Source of the DNA: Halosimplex litoreum
GTDB lineage: Archaea > Halobacteriota > Halobacteria > Halobacteriales > Haloarculaceae
Direction: 5' to 3'
DNA: 64,000 bases
NCBI RefSeq assembly: GCF_016065055.1
Contig: NZ_CP065856.1
Location: forward strand, 1,735,836 to 1,799,835
Below, in pieces: positions 34,879-42,202 of this stretch (position 1 is its first letter; the number at the start of each line of letters is the position of its first letter). Both the position numbers and the translations under genes were made by a program. The notes beneath the pieces are model-generated. The model worked only from the letters and a program-made list of their open reading frames with translations, ran no database searches and was not told where the DNA came from.

Positions 34879-35160
34879 TCACTCCTCGTCGCCGATCCCG
34901 AAGTCGATGTCCTCCACCGGAATCCGCGTGCGGTTCTCCGGGAACGCGAGCAGGAACAGGCCACTCCCGACGATACCCGCGAAGACGACTCCACCGACCA
35001 CCGTCGCCAGGACCGTCGTCGGAATCGACCCCCCGTTCGACGCGGCGACCGCGACCACGACGGCCAGCAACACCAGCGTCACCATCACCCCGAAGACGAA
35101 CCCCGCTCCGAACAGTAGCTTGCCGTCGTCCGTCAGTGGTTGTGCTGGTTTCGTAGCCAT
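34879..35160 (-). CDS. Two-helix membrane protein, 93 aa
   Basis: Two hydrophobic segments at about residues 16-40 (FGAGFVFGVMVTLVLLAVVVAVAA) and 48-70 (LATVVGGVVFAGIVGSGLFLLAF). They are followed by a charged tail with FPENRTRIPVEDIDFGIGDEE. A very short, likely extracellular loop joins the helices. Codon use is normal. No partner or function is evident. Confidence 0.75.
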   Translation of the reverse strand: MATKPAQPLTDDGKLLFGAGFVFGVMVTLVLLAVVVAVAASNGGSIPTTVLATVVGGVVFAGIVGSGLFLLAFPENRTRIPVEDIDFGIGDEE

Positions 35161-35341
35161 ACGTGTCCCACGTACCGCTTCTCACATATATATCTGCTAC
35201 CCGTCGTCGACCTCGCCCGCGACGACCGCTATTCGATATATCGAAATAAGATTTATCGAGCGGTCGGGTCCCGACCATCGATCGGCGTACGTGAGGCGAA
35301 TAGAGCCGTCACGGCGGGAGATCCGTACGTCGAGACGAGCG

Positions 35342-35563
35342 TCACTGCGTGGTCGGCAGGTACAGTACGACGTAGGTCATGAACAGGAACCCACAGATAC
35401 CGAACCCGACGAGATAGGCGACCGGGCCGAGCGACGCGACCGCACTCACCGCTCGACCGACGGCCGCGGCCGGGTTCGAGGCGCTGATCGGCGGTCCGAC
35501 GACGAGCACCAGGGCGACGACGACGAGCGCTACGTCGAACGCGTCGCGCTCCGCGAGGGCCAT
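35342..35563 (-). CDS. Two-helix membrane peptide, 73 aa
   Basis: Hydrophobic helices lie at about residues 8-27 (ALVVVALVLVVGPPISA) and 45-68 (GPVAYLVGFGICGFLFMTYVVLYL). The ATG at 35563 is chosen; a GTG 18 nt upstream would add six residues. It is too short for a confident family call, but the gene has haloarchaeal codon use and lies alone. Function unknown. Confidence 0.6.
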   Translation of the reverse strand: MALAERDAFDVALVVVALVLVVGPPISASNPAAAVGRAVSAVASLGPVAYLVGFGICGFLFMTYVVLYLPTTQ

Positions 35564-35635
35564 CGACCGGACACTCGGCACCCGCCCCCATAGACCTCAC
35601 GACCCGCCCGGTCGACCACCGGAAACCACCCGCCG

Positions 35636-35644
35636 TTATGTATC
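35636..35644 (+). promoter_or_regulatory. TATA-like box upstream of the palindrome-controlled gene
   Basis: TTATGTATC centred 28 nt before the ATG at 35668, consistent with a leaderless start directly at the end of the 18-bp palindrome. Confidence 0.55.
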
Positions 35645-35650
35645 ACCGCG

Positions 35651-35668
35651 TTTTAGGTATACCTAAAA
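35651..35668 (+). promoter_or_regulatory. Perfect 18-bp palindrome, DtxR/IdeR-like operator
   Basis: TTTTAGGTATACCTAAAA is perfectly self-complementary. Its core, TTAGGTnnACCTAA, resembles operators of metal-responsive DtxR/IdeR/MntR-type repressors described in bacteria and haloarchaea. Its last A is the first base of the ATG at 35668, so a bound repressor would cover the transcription start of a leaderless mRNA. The exact regulator is inferred. Confidence 0.75.
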
Positions 35669-36528
35669 TGATCGGACGAACGCTGACGGACATCAGGGCG
35701 GAGCTGGAGGAGCTCGCCGACGCGTCGGGGGAGTACCACGTGCAGTGCGGGCGGACGGGCGAGCGACCGGTGCCCGTCGACGGTCGGCGGTTTCCCGACC
35801 GCGAGACGGCGGTCCAGGCGGTACGGGTGGCCCACGCCTACCGGGCGACGCTCCGGCGGTACGACCCGCGCGCGCCGTGGTACGACTTCGTGGTCTGCGA
35901 AGCCGACACGGGCCCGGCGGGCGACCGGGGGTGGTCGTTCCCGCCGACCGCGGCGGGCGAGTCCCCGTCCCAGCGCGCGCTGGTGGCCTACTGTCACGAC
36001 CTGGCCGGCGCGGTGTTCGAAGCGCTGTCGGCAAGCGACCACGCCGGCGTCGAGCGCGCGGTGATGGACGAGTACCTCGCCGCCGCCGAGCGGACGTCCG
36101 ACCGTGACCGCCTCTGTCTCCAGTTGCTCACGACGATGGCGACCGAACTGCAGTCGCGCCTGCCCGAGCAGGCCCGCGCCGAGACACTCCAGCGCGCCAG
36201 CGCGCACCTCCCCGCCACCGAGGGGAGCGCGCGTCCCGTCCGCGCAGCCCTCGCACACCTCCGGTCGGTCGGACTGATCGACGGGTTCGCCCTCGCCGAC
36301 GGCCACTGGGACCGGCCCCGAGCGGTGACCGTCCGGGGCTACGAACTCCGCTCGTGCGGGGAGCGCCTGCCGACGCTCCCGCTCTCGACCGAGACGGTCC
36401 GACGCACCGCCGGCCGTCCCCGCGTCGCCACAGCCGCAACGCCCGTCGACGACGGCTGGCGCATCCGGGTCTCCCGAACCGACCCCGCCGCCGGCTCGCT
36501 CGACACCGCGACGCCGGTGGACAGTTGA
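35668..36528 (+). CDS. Haloarchaeal protein of unknown function under a palindromic operator, 286 aa
   Basis: It begins MIGRTLTDIRAELEELADASGEYHVQCGRTGERPVPVDGRRFPDRETAVQAVRVAHAYRATLRRYDPRAPWYDFVVCE, a pattern found repeatedly in haloarchaeal proteins without a known role. The second half is helical (VERAVMDEYLAAAERTSDRDRLCLQLLTTMATELQ), and the tail is beta-like (GWRIRVSRTD). No membrane span. An in-frame ATG at 35638 would place the palindrome inside the gene, so the ATG at 35668 with its TATA box 28 nt upstream is preferred. Metal control is likely if the palindrome is a DtxR-type site. Confidence 0.75.
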   Translation: MIGRTLTDIRAELEELADASGEYHVQCGRTGERPVPVDGRRFPDRETAVQAVRVAHAYRATLRRYDPRAPWYDFVVCEADTGPAGDRGWSFPPTAAGESPSQRALVAYCHDLAGAVFEALSASDHAGVERAVMDEYLAAAERTSDRDRLCLQLLTTMATELQSRLPEQARAETLQRASAHLPATEGSARPVRAALAHLRSVGLIDGFALADGHWDRPRAVTVRGYELRSCGERLPTLPLSTETVRRTAGRPRVATAATPVDDGWRIRVSRTDPAAGSLDTATPVDS

Positions 36529-36707
36529 CGGCCGAAGTCGTCCATTTCAGGCCTCGACGACGCCCCTCTACCCGCTTTTTCGCTCCCCGCCGAGTACCGG
36601 CCGACCCGTGTCGGTAAACCGTATTCCGCGATACGGAACTGCCGTATCGGCGCCGAAGCGGCCGCTCCGTCGTGGTCGGATCGACGGCGAAAACGGGTCT
36701 CCGCGAA

Positions 36708-38135
36708 TCAGCCGGTCTGGTCGGCGACGATGTCGTCGGCGGCGTCGACGAACGCTTGCTCCCTCCCGGCGGGGACGGTCGCGCCGGCGGCGATGTCGTG
36801 ACCGCCGCCGTCGCCGCCGACCGACCGGGAGGCCTCGCCCATCACCGCCGACAGGTCCAGTCCCTCGCGAACGAGCGTTCCGGTCCCCCGGGCTGAGACC
36901 TTCGTCTCCTCGTCGTTCTTCCGGGCGAGCGCGACGATCGGCTTGCTCGCCGAGACGCCGTCGGTCCCCAGCGCCATCCCGGCGACGATGCCGACGATGG
37001 TCTCGCGGATCGCGTCGCCCGCGTCGAACCACTGGAGGTGGTCCTCGTGGGTGACGCCCTCCCGGCGGACGTACTCCAGGCCCTCGGAGAGATTCCGCCG
37101 ATGGTTCGACAGGAGCGTCTGGGCGCGGTCGAGGGCGCCGTCGCGGTTGCCCAGGCAGACGCCCAGGCCCACGTCGGCGCGTTCGTACCGCGCAGTGGCG
37201 TTCAACAGCGTCGAGAACTCGCTGGCGTCGCGCAGCTCCGTCCCGCGGGGCTCGTCGACCAGTTCGTAGGTCGTCCCGACCAGCGTGTTGATCTTCTTCG
37301 CCGGCACGCCCCGCTGGACGGCGTGTTTCACCAGCGCGCTCGCGACCGTCTGGCGCTCGTCGTCGGTCAGATCGACCCACGTCCGCCACTCGCCGGCCTC
37401 CTTGAGGTCCACGTCCAGCCCCTCCAGAAAGCGGACCGACCCGGCTTCGTCGCCCGAGACGCCCGGGATCTGCACCTCCGTTGCGTACTCGAACAGCTTC
37501 GGCAGCGGCCGTGTCTGCTTGCCGTACAGCGACAGGTCCGTCCCCTCCGCGAGGACACCCGCCTCGACGCCCTCCTCGACGATCCCTCGGTTGGCGCCGA
37601 CGAGTTCGCCGCCCACCGCCTGCATGTCGCCGACCGCGCCGACGACCGCCAGCGCCGCCAGATCGCAGTTGTCCGCCGACTGGTCGCCGCGTTCCGCGAG
37701 CGCACGCGCGAGAACGTACGCCGCGCCCGCCCCGGACAGCTCCGAGGCCCCGTCGAGCCCCTCCAGTAGCGGGTTGAGGTGGAACGCCGTCTCCGCGTCC
37801 GCGGGCTGGTGGTGGTCGGCGATGACGGGCTGGAAATCGCCCGCTCGTTCGTGGGCCGCGATGACGTCGAGCTGTCCGCTCCCGAAGTCGGTGAACAGGA
37901 CGGTGTCGTACTCGTGAGCGGCGATCGTCGCGATCTCGGTCTCGTCGAGCTGTTTCTTGAACACCGTCTCGAAGTCGAAGCCAGCCCGTTCCAGCGCCGT
38001 CGACGCCACGGCCGCGCTCGTCAGCCCGTCGGCGTCGATGTGCGACGCCAGCAGCACCTCGCCGCTCTCCAGCAGTCTGTCGGCGCAGGCGGTCGCTCGC
38101 TCCGCCAGGTCGGGAACCGGCCCGGTCGTGCTCAT
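36708..38135 (-). CDS. RecJ-like DHH-family phosphoesterase/exonuclease
   Basis: 475 aa. DHH-domain motifs are SHIDADGLTSAAVA, LFTDFGSGQLD, VIADHHQPAD (the DHH) and LAVVGAVGDMQ. The DHHA1 end shows GTGTLVREGLDLSAVMG and GGGHDIAAGATVP. Haloarchaeal RecJ-like proteins are single-stranded 5' exonucleases tied to GINS/replication (GAN) or repair. The fold and Mn ligands look complete. The ATG at 38135 has a TATA-like GCTTAAAC (minus strand, 38162-38169) 29 nt upstream. Which RecJ paralogue this is cannot be told here. Confidence 0.9.
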   Translation of the reverse strand: MSTTGPVPDLAERATACADRLLESGEVLLASHIDADGLTSAAVASTALERAGFDFETVFKKQLDETEIATIAAHEYDTVLFTDFGSGQLDVIAAHERAGDFQPVIADHHQPADAETAFHLNPLLEGLDGASELSGAGAAYVLARALAERGDQSADNCDLAALAVVGAVGDMQAVGGELVGANRGIVEEGVEAGVLAEGTDLSLYGKQTRPLPKLFEYATEVQIPGVSGDEAGSVRFLEGLDVDLKEAGEWRTWVDLTDDERQTVASALVKHAVQRGVPAKKINTLVGTTYELVDEPRGTELRDASEFSTLLNATARYERADVGLGVCLGNRDGALDRAQTLLSNHRRNLSEGLEYVRREGVTHEDHLQWFDAGDAIRETIVGIVAGMALGTDGVSASKPIVALARKNDEETKVSARGTGTLVREGLDLSAVMGEASRSVGGDGGGHDIAAGATVPAGREQAFVDAADDIVADQTG

Positions 38136-38161
38136 CGACCGGTTCTTATCGCGGCTTCGGG

Positions 38162-38169
38162 TTTAAGCG
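38162..38169 (-). promoter_or_regulatory. TATA-like box for the RecJ-like gene
   Basis: CTTAAAC on the minus strand, centred about 29 nt upstream of the ATG at 38135. Confidence 0.55.
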
Positions 38170-38275
38170 TCCGGGTGTCCGTCCGGCGACTGCCGCGCGT
38201 CGGACGTGCAGCTGACGGGCGCACGACGCCCGCGTTCGGGCCCGAGACGGCGCGCTCCCGGCCGCACCGAACCTG

Positions 38276-38280
38276 TTTAG
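38276..38280 (+). promoter_or_regulatory. TATA-like element for the SWIM gene
   Basis: TGTTTAG context, centred 29 nt upstream of the GTG at 38307. Confidence 0.45.
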
Positions 38281-38306
38281 TTCGGGTATCTCCAACCGTC
38301 GGTATC

Positions 38307-38654
38307 GTGAACGCGGTCGACCGCTGGGAGGCCGCGCTCGCCGACCGGGGCGAACTCAGCCCCGAGGCCGTCGACCGGCTCCTCGACCTCCACGGCGAGC
38401 GCGGCGCCCGCGCTATCGACGCGGTCGCCGAGCGACGCGTCAAGGAGTACCGCGATTTCACCGTCGTCGTCGGCTTCGACGAAGAGTACGTCGTCGAAGA
38501 CGACTCCTGTGACTGCAAGGACGCCGAGTACAACCTCGACGACGACGACCCCGAGGAGCTGTGCTGGCACGCCATCGCCGTCCGCATCGCCCGCGCCGTC
38601 GACGCGCTCGACCATCACGACATGTGGTACTCCGAAGTGCGGGAGTTTCTCTAG
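38307..38654 (+). CDS. Stand-alone SWIM zinc-finger protein, 115 aa
   Basis: The SWIM signature is DSCDCKDAEYNLDDDDPEELCWHAIAV: C-x-C, about 16 residues, then C-x-H. It is preceded by a helical region (NAVDRWEAALADRG...VDRLLDLHGERGARAIDA). SWIM domains bind DNA or proteins and occur next to SNF2 helicases or Rad51-paralogue regulators. Here it is alone. The GTG start is fixed by a TATA-like TTTAG (38276-38280) centred 29 nt upstream. Confidence 0.85.
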   Translation: MNAVDRWEAALADRGELSPEAVDRLLDLHGERGARAIDAVAERRVKEYRDFTVVVGFDEEYVVEDDSCDCKDAEYNLDDDDPEELCWHAIAVRIARAVDALDHHDMWYSEVREFL

Positions 38655-38672
38655 GACCATCTAGTTTCCATC

Positions 38673-38735
38673 TTTTTCCCGCCCGGGTTTCCTCGCGCGC
38701 CTCCGGCGCGCTGCGGGGAACCCGGGCGGCAAAAA
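38673..38735. repeat. 63-bp nested hairpin (long imperfect stem with inner 7-bp stem)
   Basis: The outer arms at 38673-38692 (TTTTTCCCGCCCGGGTTTCC) and 38716-38735 (GGGAACCCGGGCGGCAAAAA) pair with two mismatches. Inside, GCGCGCC (38695-38701) and GGCGCGC (38705-38711) form a second stem with a 3-nt loop. It lies just after the SWIM gene's stop. It may serve as a transcription terminator or be a dispersed haloarchaeal intergenic repeat. Confidence 0.7.
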
Positions 38736-38749
38736 CATGGGTGAAAAAG

Positions 38750-38806
38750 CCGGACGACTCGCTCCCGTTGGTCGCTCGCGTCCGGTGAACCGGCGCTCCG
38801 CGCCGG
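38750..38806. repeat. Two further GC-rich palindromes
   Basis: CCGGACG (38750-38756) pairs with CGTCCGG (38779-38785), and CCGGCG (38790-38795) pairs with CGCCGG (38801-38806) around CTCCG. With the hairpin at 38673 they form a three-part palindromic cluster. Confidence 0.6.
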
Positions 38807-39002
38807 ACGTTCGACCGCACCACATCGCGACCGCCCCACACTGCCACTGCCCAGCAGACGCACCGCCCTGCCACCGCCCCGCCATACCGCTCCGCAATCG
38901 CCCAGCCCCCGCTCCGCCACCACACCGCCCAGCCACCTCGACCCCACCGTTTCCGGTCGAACCGCCCCGTAACTCTTGGATCGCCGGTCCACTGGGGACG
39001 CT

Positions 39003-39365
39003 ATGCAGACGGCAGTCGAGTTCGTCGTCGGCCTCGCGACCGAGACGGTGAACGAACTCGGGGCCGCGCTCACGGAGGCGGTCCCGCGACTCGCGATGGC
39101 CGTCGTCTTCGTCTCGCTCGCGTACGTCGCCATCAGAGTCGTCCTCTCGGTCGTCCGGCGGTTCTTCCGCGGTATCTATCCCAGCGAACAGGACCTGATC
39201 GCCCGGCTGCGGGTGACCATCGTCGGCGTCTTCCTGTGGTTCGGCGCCGCACTCGTCCTGTTGAACATCCTCGGGCTAGACGCCATCGCGGCGAGTCTCG
39301 CCGATCGCGACGTGGAGAAACGCTGGACGAAAGAAGGCGGCGACGCCGGCCAAGCGAGCGCCTGA
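39003..39365 (+). CDS. Two-helix membrane protein, 120 aa
   Basis: Hydrophobic segments at about residues 30-52 (LAMAVVFVSLAYVAIRVVLSV) and 74-98 (VTIVGVFLWFGAALVLLNILGL), with the basic loop VRRFFRGIYPSEQDLIARLR between them. The layout resembles the membrane segment before the channel domain of MscS-like proteins, but the channel and beta domains are absent, so it is not a functional MscS as it stands. Its stop lies 1 nt from the stop of the convergent membrane gene. Confidence 0.72.
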   Translation: MQTAVEFVVGLATETVNELGAALTEAVPRLAMAVVFVSLAYVAIRVVLSVVRRFFRGIYPSEQDLIARLRVTIVGVFLWFGAALVLLNILGLDAIAASLADRDVEKRWTKEGGDAGQASA

Positions 39366-39366
39366 G

Positions 39367-40344
39367 TTAGTCGCTGGCCGCCGCTCGCTGCTCGGGGATC
39401 AGGTCGAACGCCTCGTTCGCGTCCCCGAGCACCAGCAGGGCGTAGTACCGCAGGTAGACGAAGACGGGCACCTGGACGACGGCGGCGACGGCGACGACCG
39501 CGAGGACGTAGACGAGGCCGACGACGACGAACGCGGCGATCCCGAGCGGCTCCGCGAGGAGGAAGAGCGCGAACGCCGGCGCCGCAAGCACCGCGGTCGG
39601 GAGCAACAGGACGGCGGCCAGCAGCGCGACGACGACGCCGACCGCCGCGGCGCCGACGGTCCCGAGGACGAACGCGAGGATGGCGTAGACGAGGAACTCC
39701 CGCCACTCGCGGGTGAGCGTCGGCCAGAAGCGCCGCCACCCCGCGAGCACTCCTCGGTCCTCGGCCAGCATCACCGGGACGACGAACGCGGTCGTGAAGC
39801 TCCCGACGACGCCAGCGACCAGCGCGACCACGAGCGCGACCGGGACCGCGACGACGACGAGAACGAGCGTCGCTGCGTCGCCCGCGGCCGCCAGCGACAG
39901 TACCACCGCTCCGACGAGGAGGGCGACGGTGAGCAGGACCGCGAGCCCGACGGCCAGGCGGAAGCCGAACAGCCGCACGCCCCGACCGAAGTGCCGGCGC
40001 CAGTAGGCGCGGACCCTGACGGACTCTCGCCGGAGCGACTCGTAGAGGACGAACTCCATGACCGACCCGACGAGGGTGAACGCGAGCGCGAGCGCGACGG
40101 CGACGACGACCGCGGCCGCCACCGCGATCCAGACCACGGGCGACACGTCGACCGGGCCGCCGGGCGTCGGCGCCGGGTCGCTCGCGGGCGTGCTCCACTG
40201 GACGCCGCTGCCGGCCGCGGTCGGCAAGCCGACGAACAGGCCGATCAGCGCCAGCCGGAGCCACCGACTCCGGTCGACGGGGCGGAGGAAGGCACCGGTG
40301 GCCCGATAGGCGTCGTCGAGCCGGTCGAGCGCGGCCAGCGTCAT
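39367..40344 (-). CDS. Polytopic membrane protein, 325 aa
   Basis: About six strongly hydrophobic regions: residues near 30-48, 70-95, 125-150, 153-182, 216-255 and 262-300. An amphipathic N-terminus carries LDDAYRATGAFLRPVDRSRWLRLALIG and the loop has EFVLYESLRRESVRVRAYWRRHFGRG. The same arrangement is seen in uncharacterised haloarchaeal proteins of the DUF7544 kind (name not certain). No transport signature is seen. ATG at 40344. Confidence 0.78.
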   Translation of the reverse strand: MTLAALDRLDDAYRATGAFLRPVDRSRWLRLALIGLFVGLPTAAGSGVQWSTPASDPAPTPGGPVDVSPVVWIAVAAAVVVAVALALAFTLVGSVMEFVLYESLRRESVRVRAYWRRHFGRGVRLFGFRLAVGLAVLLTVALLVGAVVLSLAAAGDAATLVLVVVAVPVALVVALVAGVVGSFTTAFVVPVMLAEDRGVLAGWRRFWPTLTREWREFLVYAILAFVLGTVGAAAVGVVVALLAAVLLLPTAVLAAPAFALFLLAEPLGIAAFVVVGLVYVLAVVAVAAVVQVPVFVYLRYYALLVLGDANEAFDLIPEQRAAASD

Positions 40345-40460
40345 GGCTCGGAGCCACGCGAGAAGAAGTGAAAAGTATACGTCGGATAGCGGGCGCGTAC
40401 GGCGACCGTACCCCGGTAGTCCGCGGTTAGTCCGGTCGAGACGCCGCTCGGGTCGAGGCG

Positions 40461-40847
40461 CTAGCTCGGGTCGAGACGGTAGCGGACGGTCGGCTGGCCC
40501 TCGAAGGTCGGGCCGGATCCGGTCCGCTCGAAGCCGGCGTCCTCGGCGGTGTCACGCGTGGCGTCTTCGTCCTCCGGGACGAGCAGTTCGACGGCCATCC
40601 CCTCCGAGTCGGCGAAGCGGACCGGCTCTCCGAGCAGGCGGTCGCGCACGCCGTCGGTGCCTTCGAGTTGCGTGACGTGGACTGTCTTCTCGCGCGCGTC
40701 GTAGCTGACGAACCCTTCGATGGTCTCCTCGTCGGCCGCGACGCGGACGGTCCGGTCGTGGACGAGGTTGCGCATCACGTCCTGGGGCGACCCCGTGAGT
40801 TCCGCCAGCCGCTCCGCGTCCGCCTCCACTGCGTCCCGGATGTCCAT
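40461..40847 (-). CDS. Small GNAT-like acetyltransferase-related protein, 128 aa
   Basis: MDIRDAVEADAERLAELTGSPQ opens like a GNAT N-acetyltransferase. EGFVSYDAREKTVHVTQLEGTDGVRDRLLGEPVRFADSEGMAVELLVPEDEDATRDTAEDAGFERTG covers the GNAT strands and the final 'xxGFExxG' element. The canonical acetyl-CoA motif R/Q-x-x-G-x-G/A is degraded, so activity is uncertain. The ATG at 40847 is preferred over one 12 nt earlier because a TATA-like box (40871-40878) is centred 28 nt upstream. Confidence 0.78.
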   Translation of the reverse strand: MDIRDAVEADAERLAELTGSPQDVMRNLVHDRTVRVAADEETIEGFVSYDAREKTVHVTQLEGTDGVRDRLLGEPVRFADSEGMAVELLVPEDEDATRDTAEDAGFERTGSGPTFEGQPTVRYRLDPS

Positions 40848-40870
40848 ATCCGCCACCATGCCCCCTGCGC

Positions 40871-40878
40871 AATTAAAT
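40871..40878 (-). promoter_or_regulatory. TATA-like box for the GNAT-like gene
   Basis: GATTTAATT on the minus strand, centred 28 nt before the ATG at 40847; used to pick that start. Confidence 0.55.
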
Positions 40879-41096
40879 CCACGCCTGGGTGTGGACGAAC
40901 CCGCTCGCAGAACACGGGCTTCGCTCTCCAGCATCCTCCGCGACGGCACGGAAACGCTGCCCGCGGTCGCCGTCTCGGTGCCGTCTGCCGTCGCGGTCGT
41001 CGGTCGACTCGCGCTGTCGCCGCTCCCGGTTCGATCCCCACCGTCGCTCTCGCGTCGCACCCAAACCGTTTCGTCGACGCCGCTCGAATCCCGAGC

Positions 41097-42101
41097 GTGA
41101 GCGACGACCGCGCGTGCTGTAGCCCCGACCGCGGAGCCGACGACACTCCCGAACCGGACGCCGACCCCGCGACTCCCGAGGCGACCGACGACGAGTGGCG
41201 CACAGAGCCGGCTACCGACGACGACCCGCGCACCGACCGGACGGTCCGCGTCGACGCCGGGACCTTCCGGATGGGCACCGACTCGGAGGTGGGCTTCCCC
41301 GAGGACGGCGAGGGGCCGGCCCGCGAGGTACGGACCGACGCCTACTACGTCGACCGCTACGCCGTCACGAACGCCGATTTCCTCGAATTCGTCCGCGAGA
41401 CGGGTCACACGACCGACGCCGAGCACTTTGGCTGGTCGTTCGTCTTCGAGAACTTCGTCGCCGAAGCCGACCGCGAACACGTCCGCGACCGCGTCCCCGG
41501 CGCGGAGTGGTGGGTCGCCGTCGCGAGCGCCGACTGGTTCCACCCCCGGGGCCCGGGTTCGAGCGTCGTCGCCGACGACCTGTTGGCCCACCCGGTCACG
41601 CACGTCTCCTACCGCGACGCGGCGGCCTACGCCGACTGGGCGGGCAAGCGCCTGCCGACGGAAGCCGAGTGGGAGCGGGCCGCCCGCGGCGGTCGCGACG
41701 GGACGCGGTTCCCCTGGGGCGACGAGCTGGAGCCCGACGGCGAGCACCGCTGTAACGTCTGGCAGGGGGAGTTCCCCGAGCGCAACACGGCCGCCGACGG
41801 CTACCGCGCGACCGCGCCGGTCGACGCCTTCGACCCCAACGGGTCGGGCCTCTACAACGTCTGTGGCAACGTCTGGGAGTGGTGTCGCGACTGGTTCGAC
41901 GCCGAGTATCACACGACTGCGGCCTACGACCCGGAGAACCCGACCGGGCCCGCCGAGGGCGACGAGCGGGTGATGCGCGGCGGCTCCCATCTCTGTCACG
42001 AGTCGTGGTGCAACCGCTATCGGCTGGCCGCCCGGTCGAAGAACGACTCCGACAGCTCGACGGGCAACATCGGCTTCCGGTGCGTCGTCGACGCGGCCTG
42101 A
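41097..42101 (+). CDS. Formylglycine-generating enzyme (FGE/SUMF1-type sulfatase activator) homologue
   Basis: 334 aa. After an acidic N-terminus with CC near residue 7, the FGE domain begins at about 45 (VRVDAGTFRMGTDSEVGFPEDGEGPAREV). It contains YYVDRYAVTNADF, HPVTHVSYRDAAAYADWAGKRLPTEAEWERAARGG, NVCGNVWEWC and GGSHLCHESWCNRYR. C300 and C305 match the copper-binding catalytic cysteine pair of true FGEs. The enzyme would oxidise a cysteine in a CxPxR client to formylglycine in sulfatases. No sulfatase or client is in the window. GTG start. Confidence 0.93.
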   Translation: MSDDRACCSPDRGADDTPEPDADPATPEATDDEWRTEPATDDDPRTDRTVRVDAGTFRMGTDSEVGFPEDGEGPAREVRTDAYYVDRYAVTNADFLEFVRETGHTTDAEHFGWSFVFENFVAEADREHVRDRVPGAEWWVAVASADWFHPRGPGSSVVADDLLAHPVTHVSYRDAAAYADWAGKRLPTEAEWERAARGGRDGTRFPWGDELEPDGEHRCNVWQGEFPERNTAADGYRATAPVDAFDPNGSGLYNVCGNVWEWCRDWFDAEYHTTAAYDPENPTGPAEGDERVMRGGSHLCHESWCNRYRLAARSKNDSDSSTGNIGFRCVVDAA

Positions 42102-42202
42102 CCGGCGGCGCCGTGATCCCCGGAGAGCGCGCACGAACCCTCGATTCGCAGATAGAAATCGCGTTCGCCACAGGCTGAAGTGGCTCCCGGCCATCGAGTC
42201 GA

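Larger units (their letters stand above)
38655..39002. other. 348-bp palindrome cluster followed by a C-rich, G-poor tract
   Basis: No gene is seen. After the palindromes, about 38815-38960 shows strong strand asymmetry: C is dominant and G is rare, with short CCGCC/CCACC runs. Reading frames here are strange in composition (Trp/Cys/Gly-rich on the minus strand) and are not credible proteins. The end contains the promoter of the small membrane gene at 39003. Confidence 0.55.

Noticed and set aside
36339-36617. Short frames around the 3' end of the palindrome-controlled gene
   Set aside because: Arg/Pro-rich and overlapping the well-composed 286-aa gene; no start signal or motif.
38458-38936. 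Minus-strand Trp/Gly/Arg-rich frames in the C-rich tract
   Set aside because: Their composition only reflects the strand-skewed DNA; no homology-like motif or start signal is visible.
41060-41096. An extended upstream start for the FGE gene
   Set aside because: The upstream in-frame codons are non-acidic and Ser/Pro/Arg-rich, unlike haloarchaeal N-termini; the GTG at 41097 gives the acidic start.
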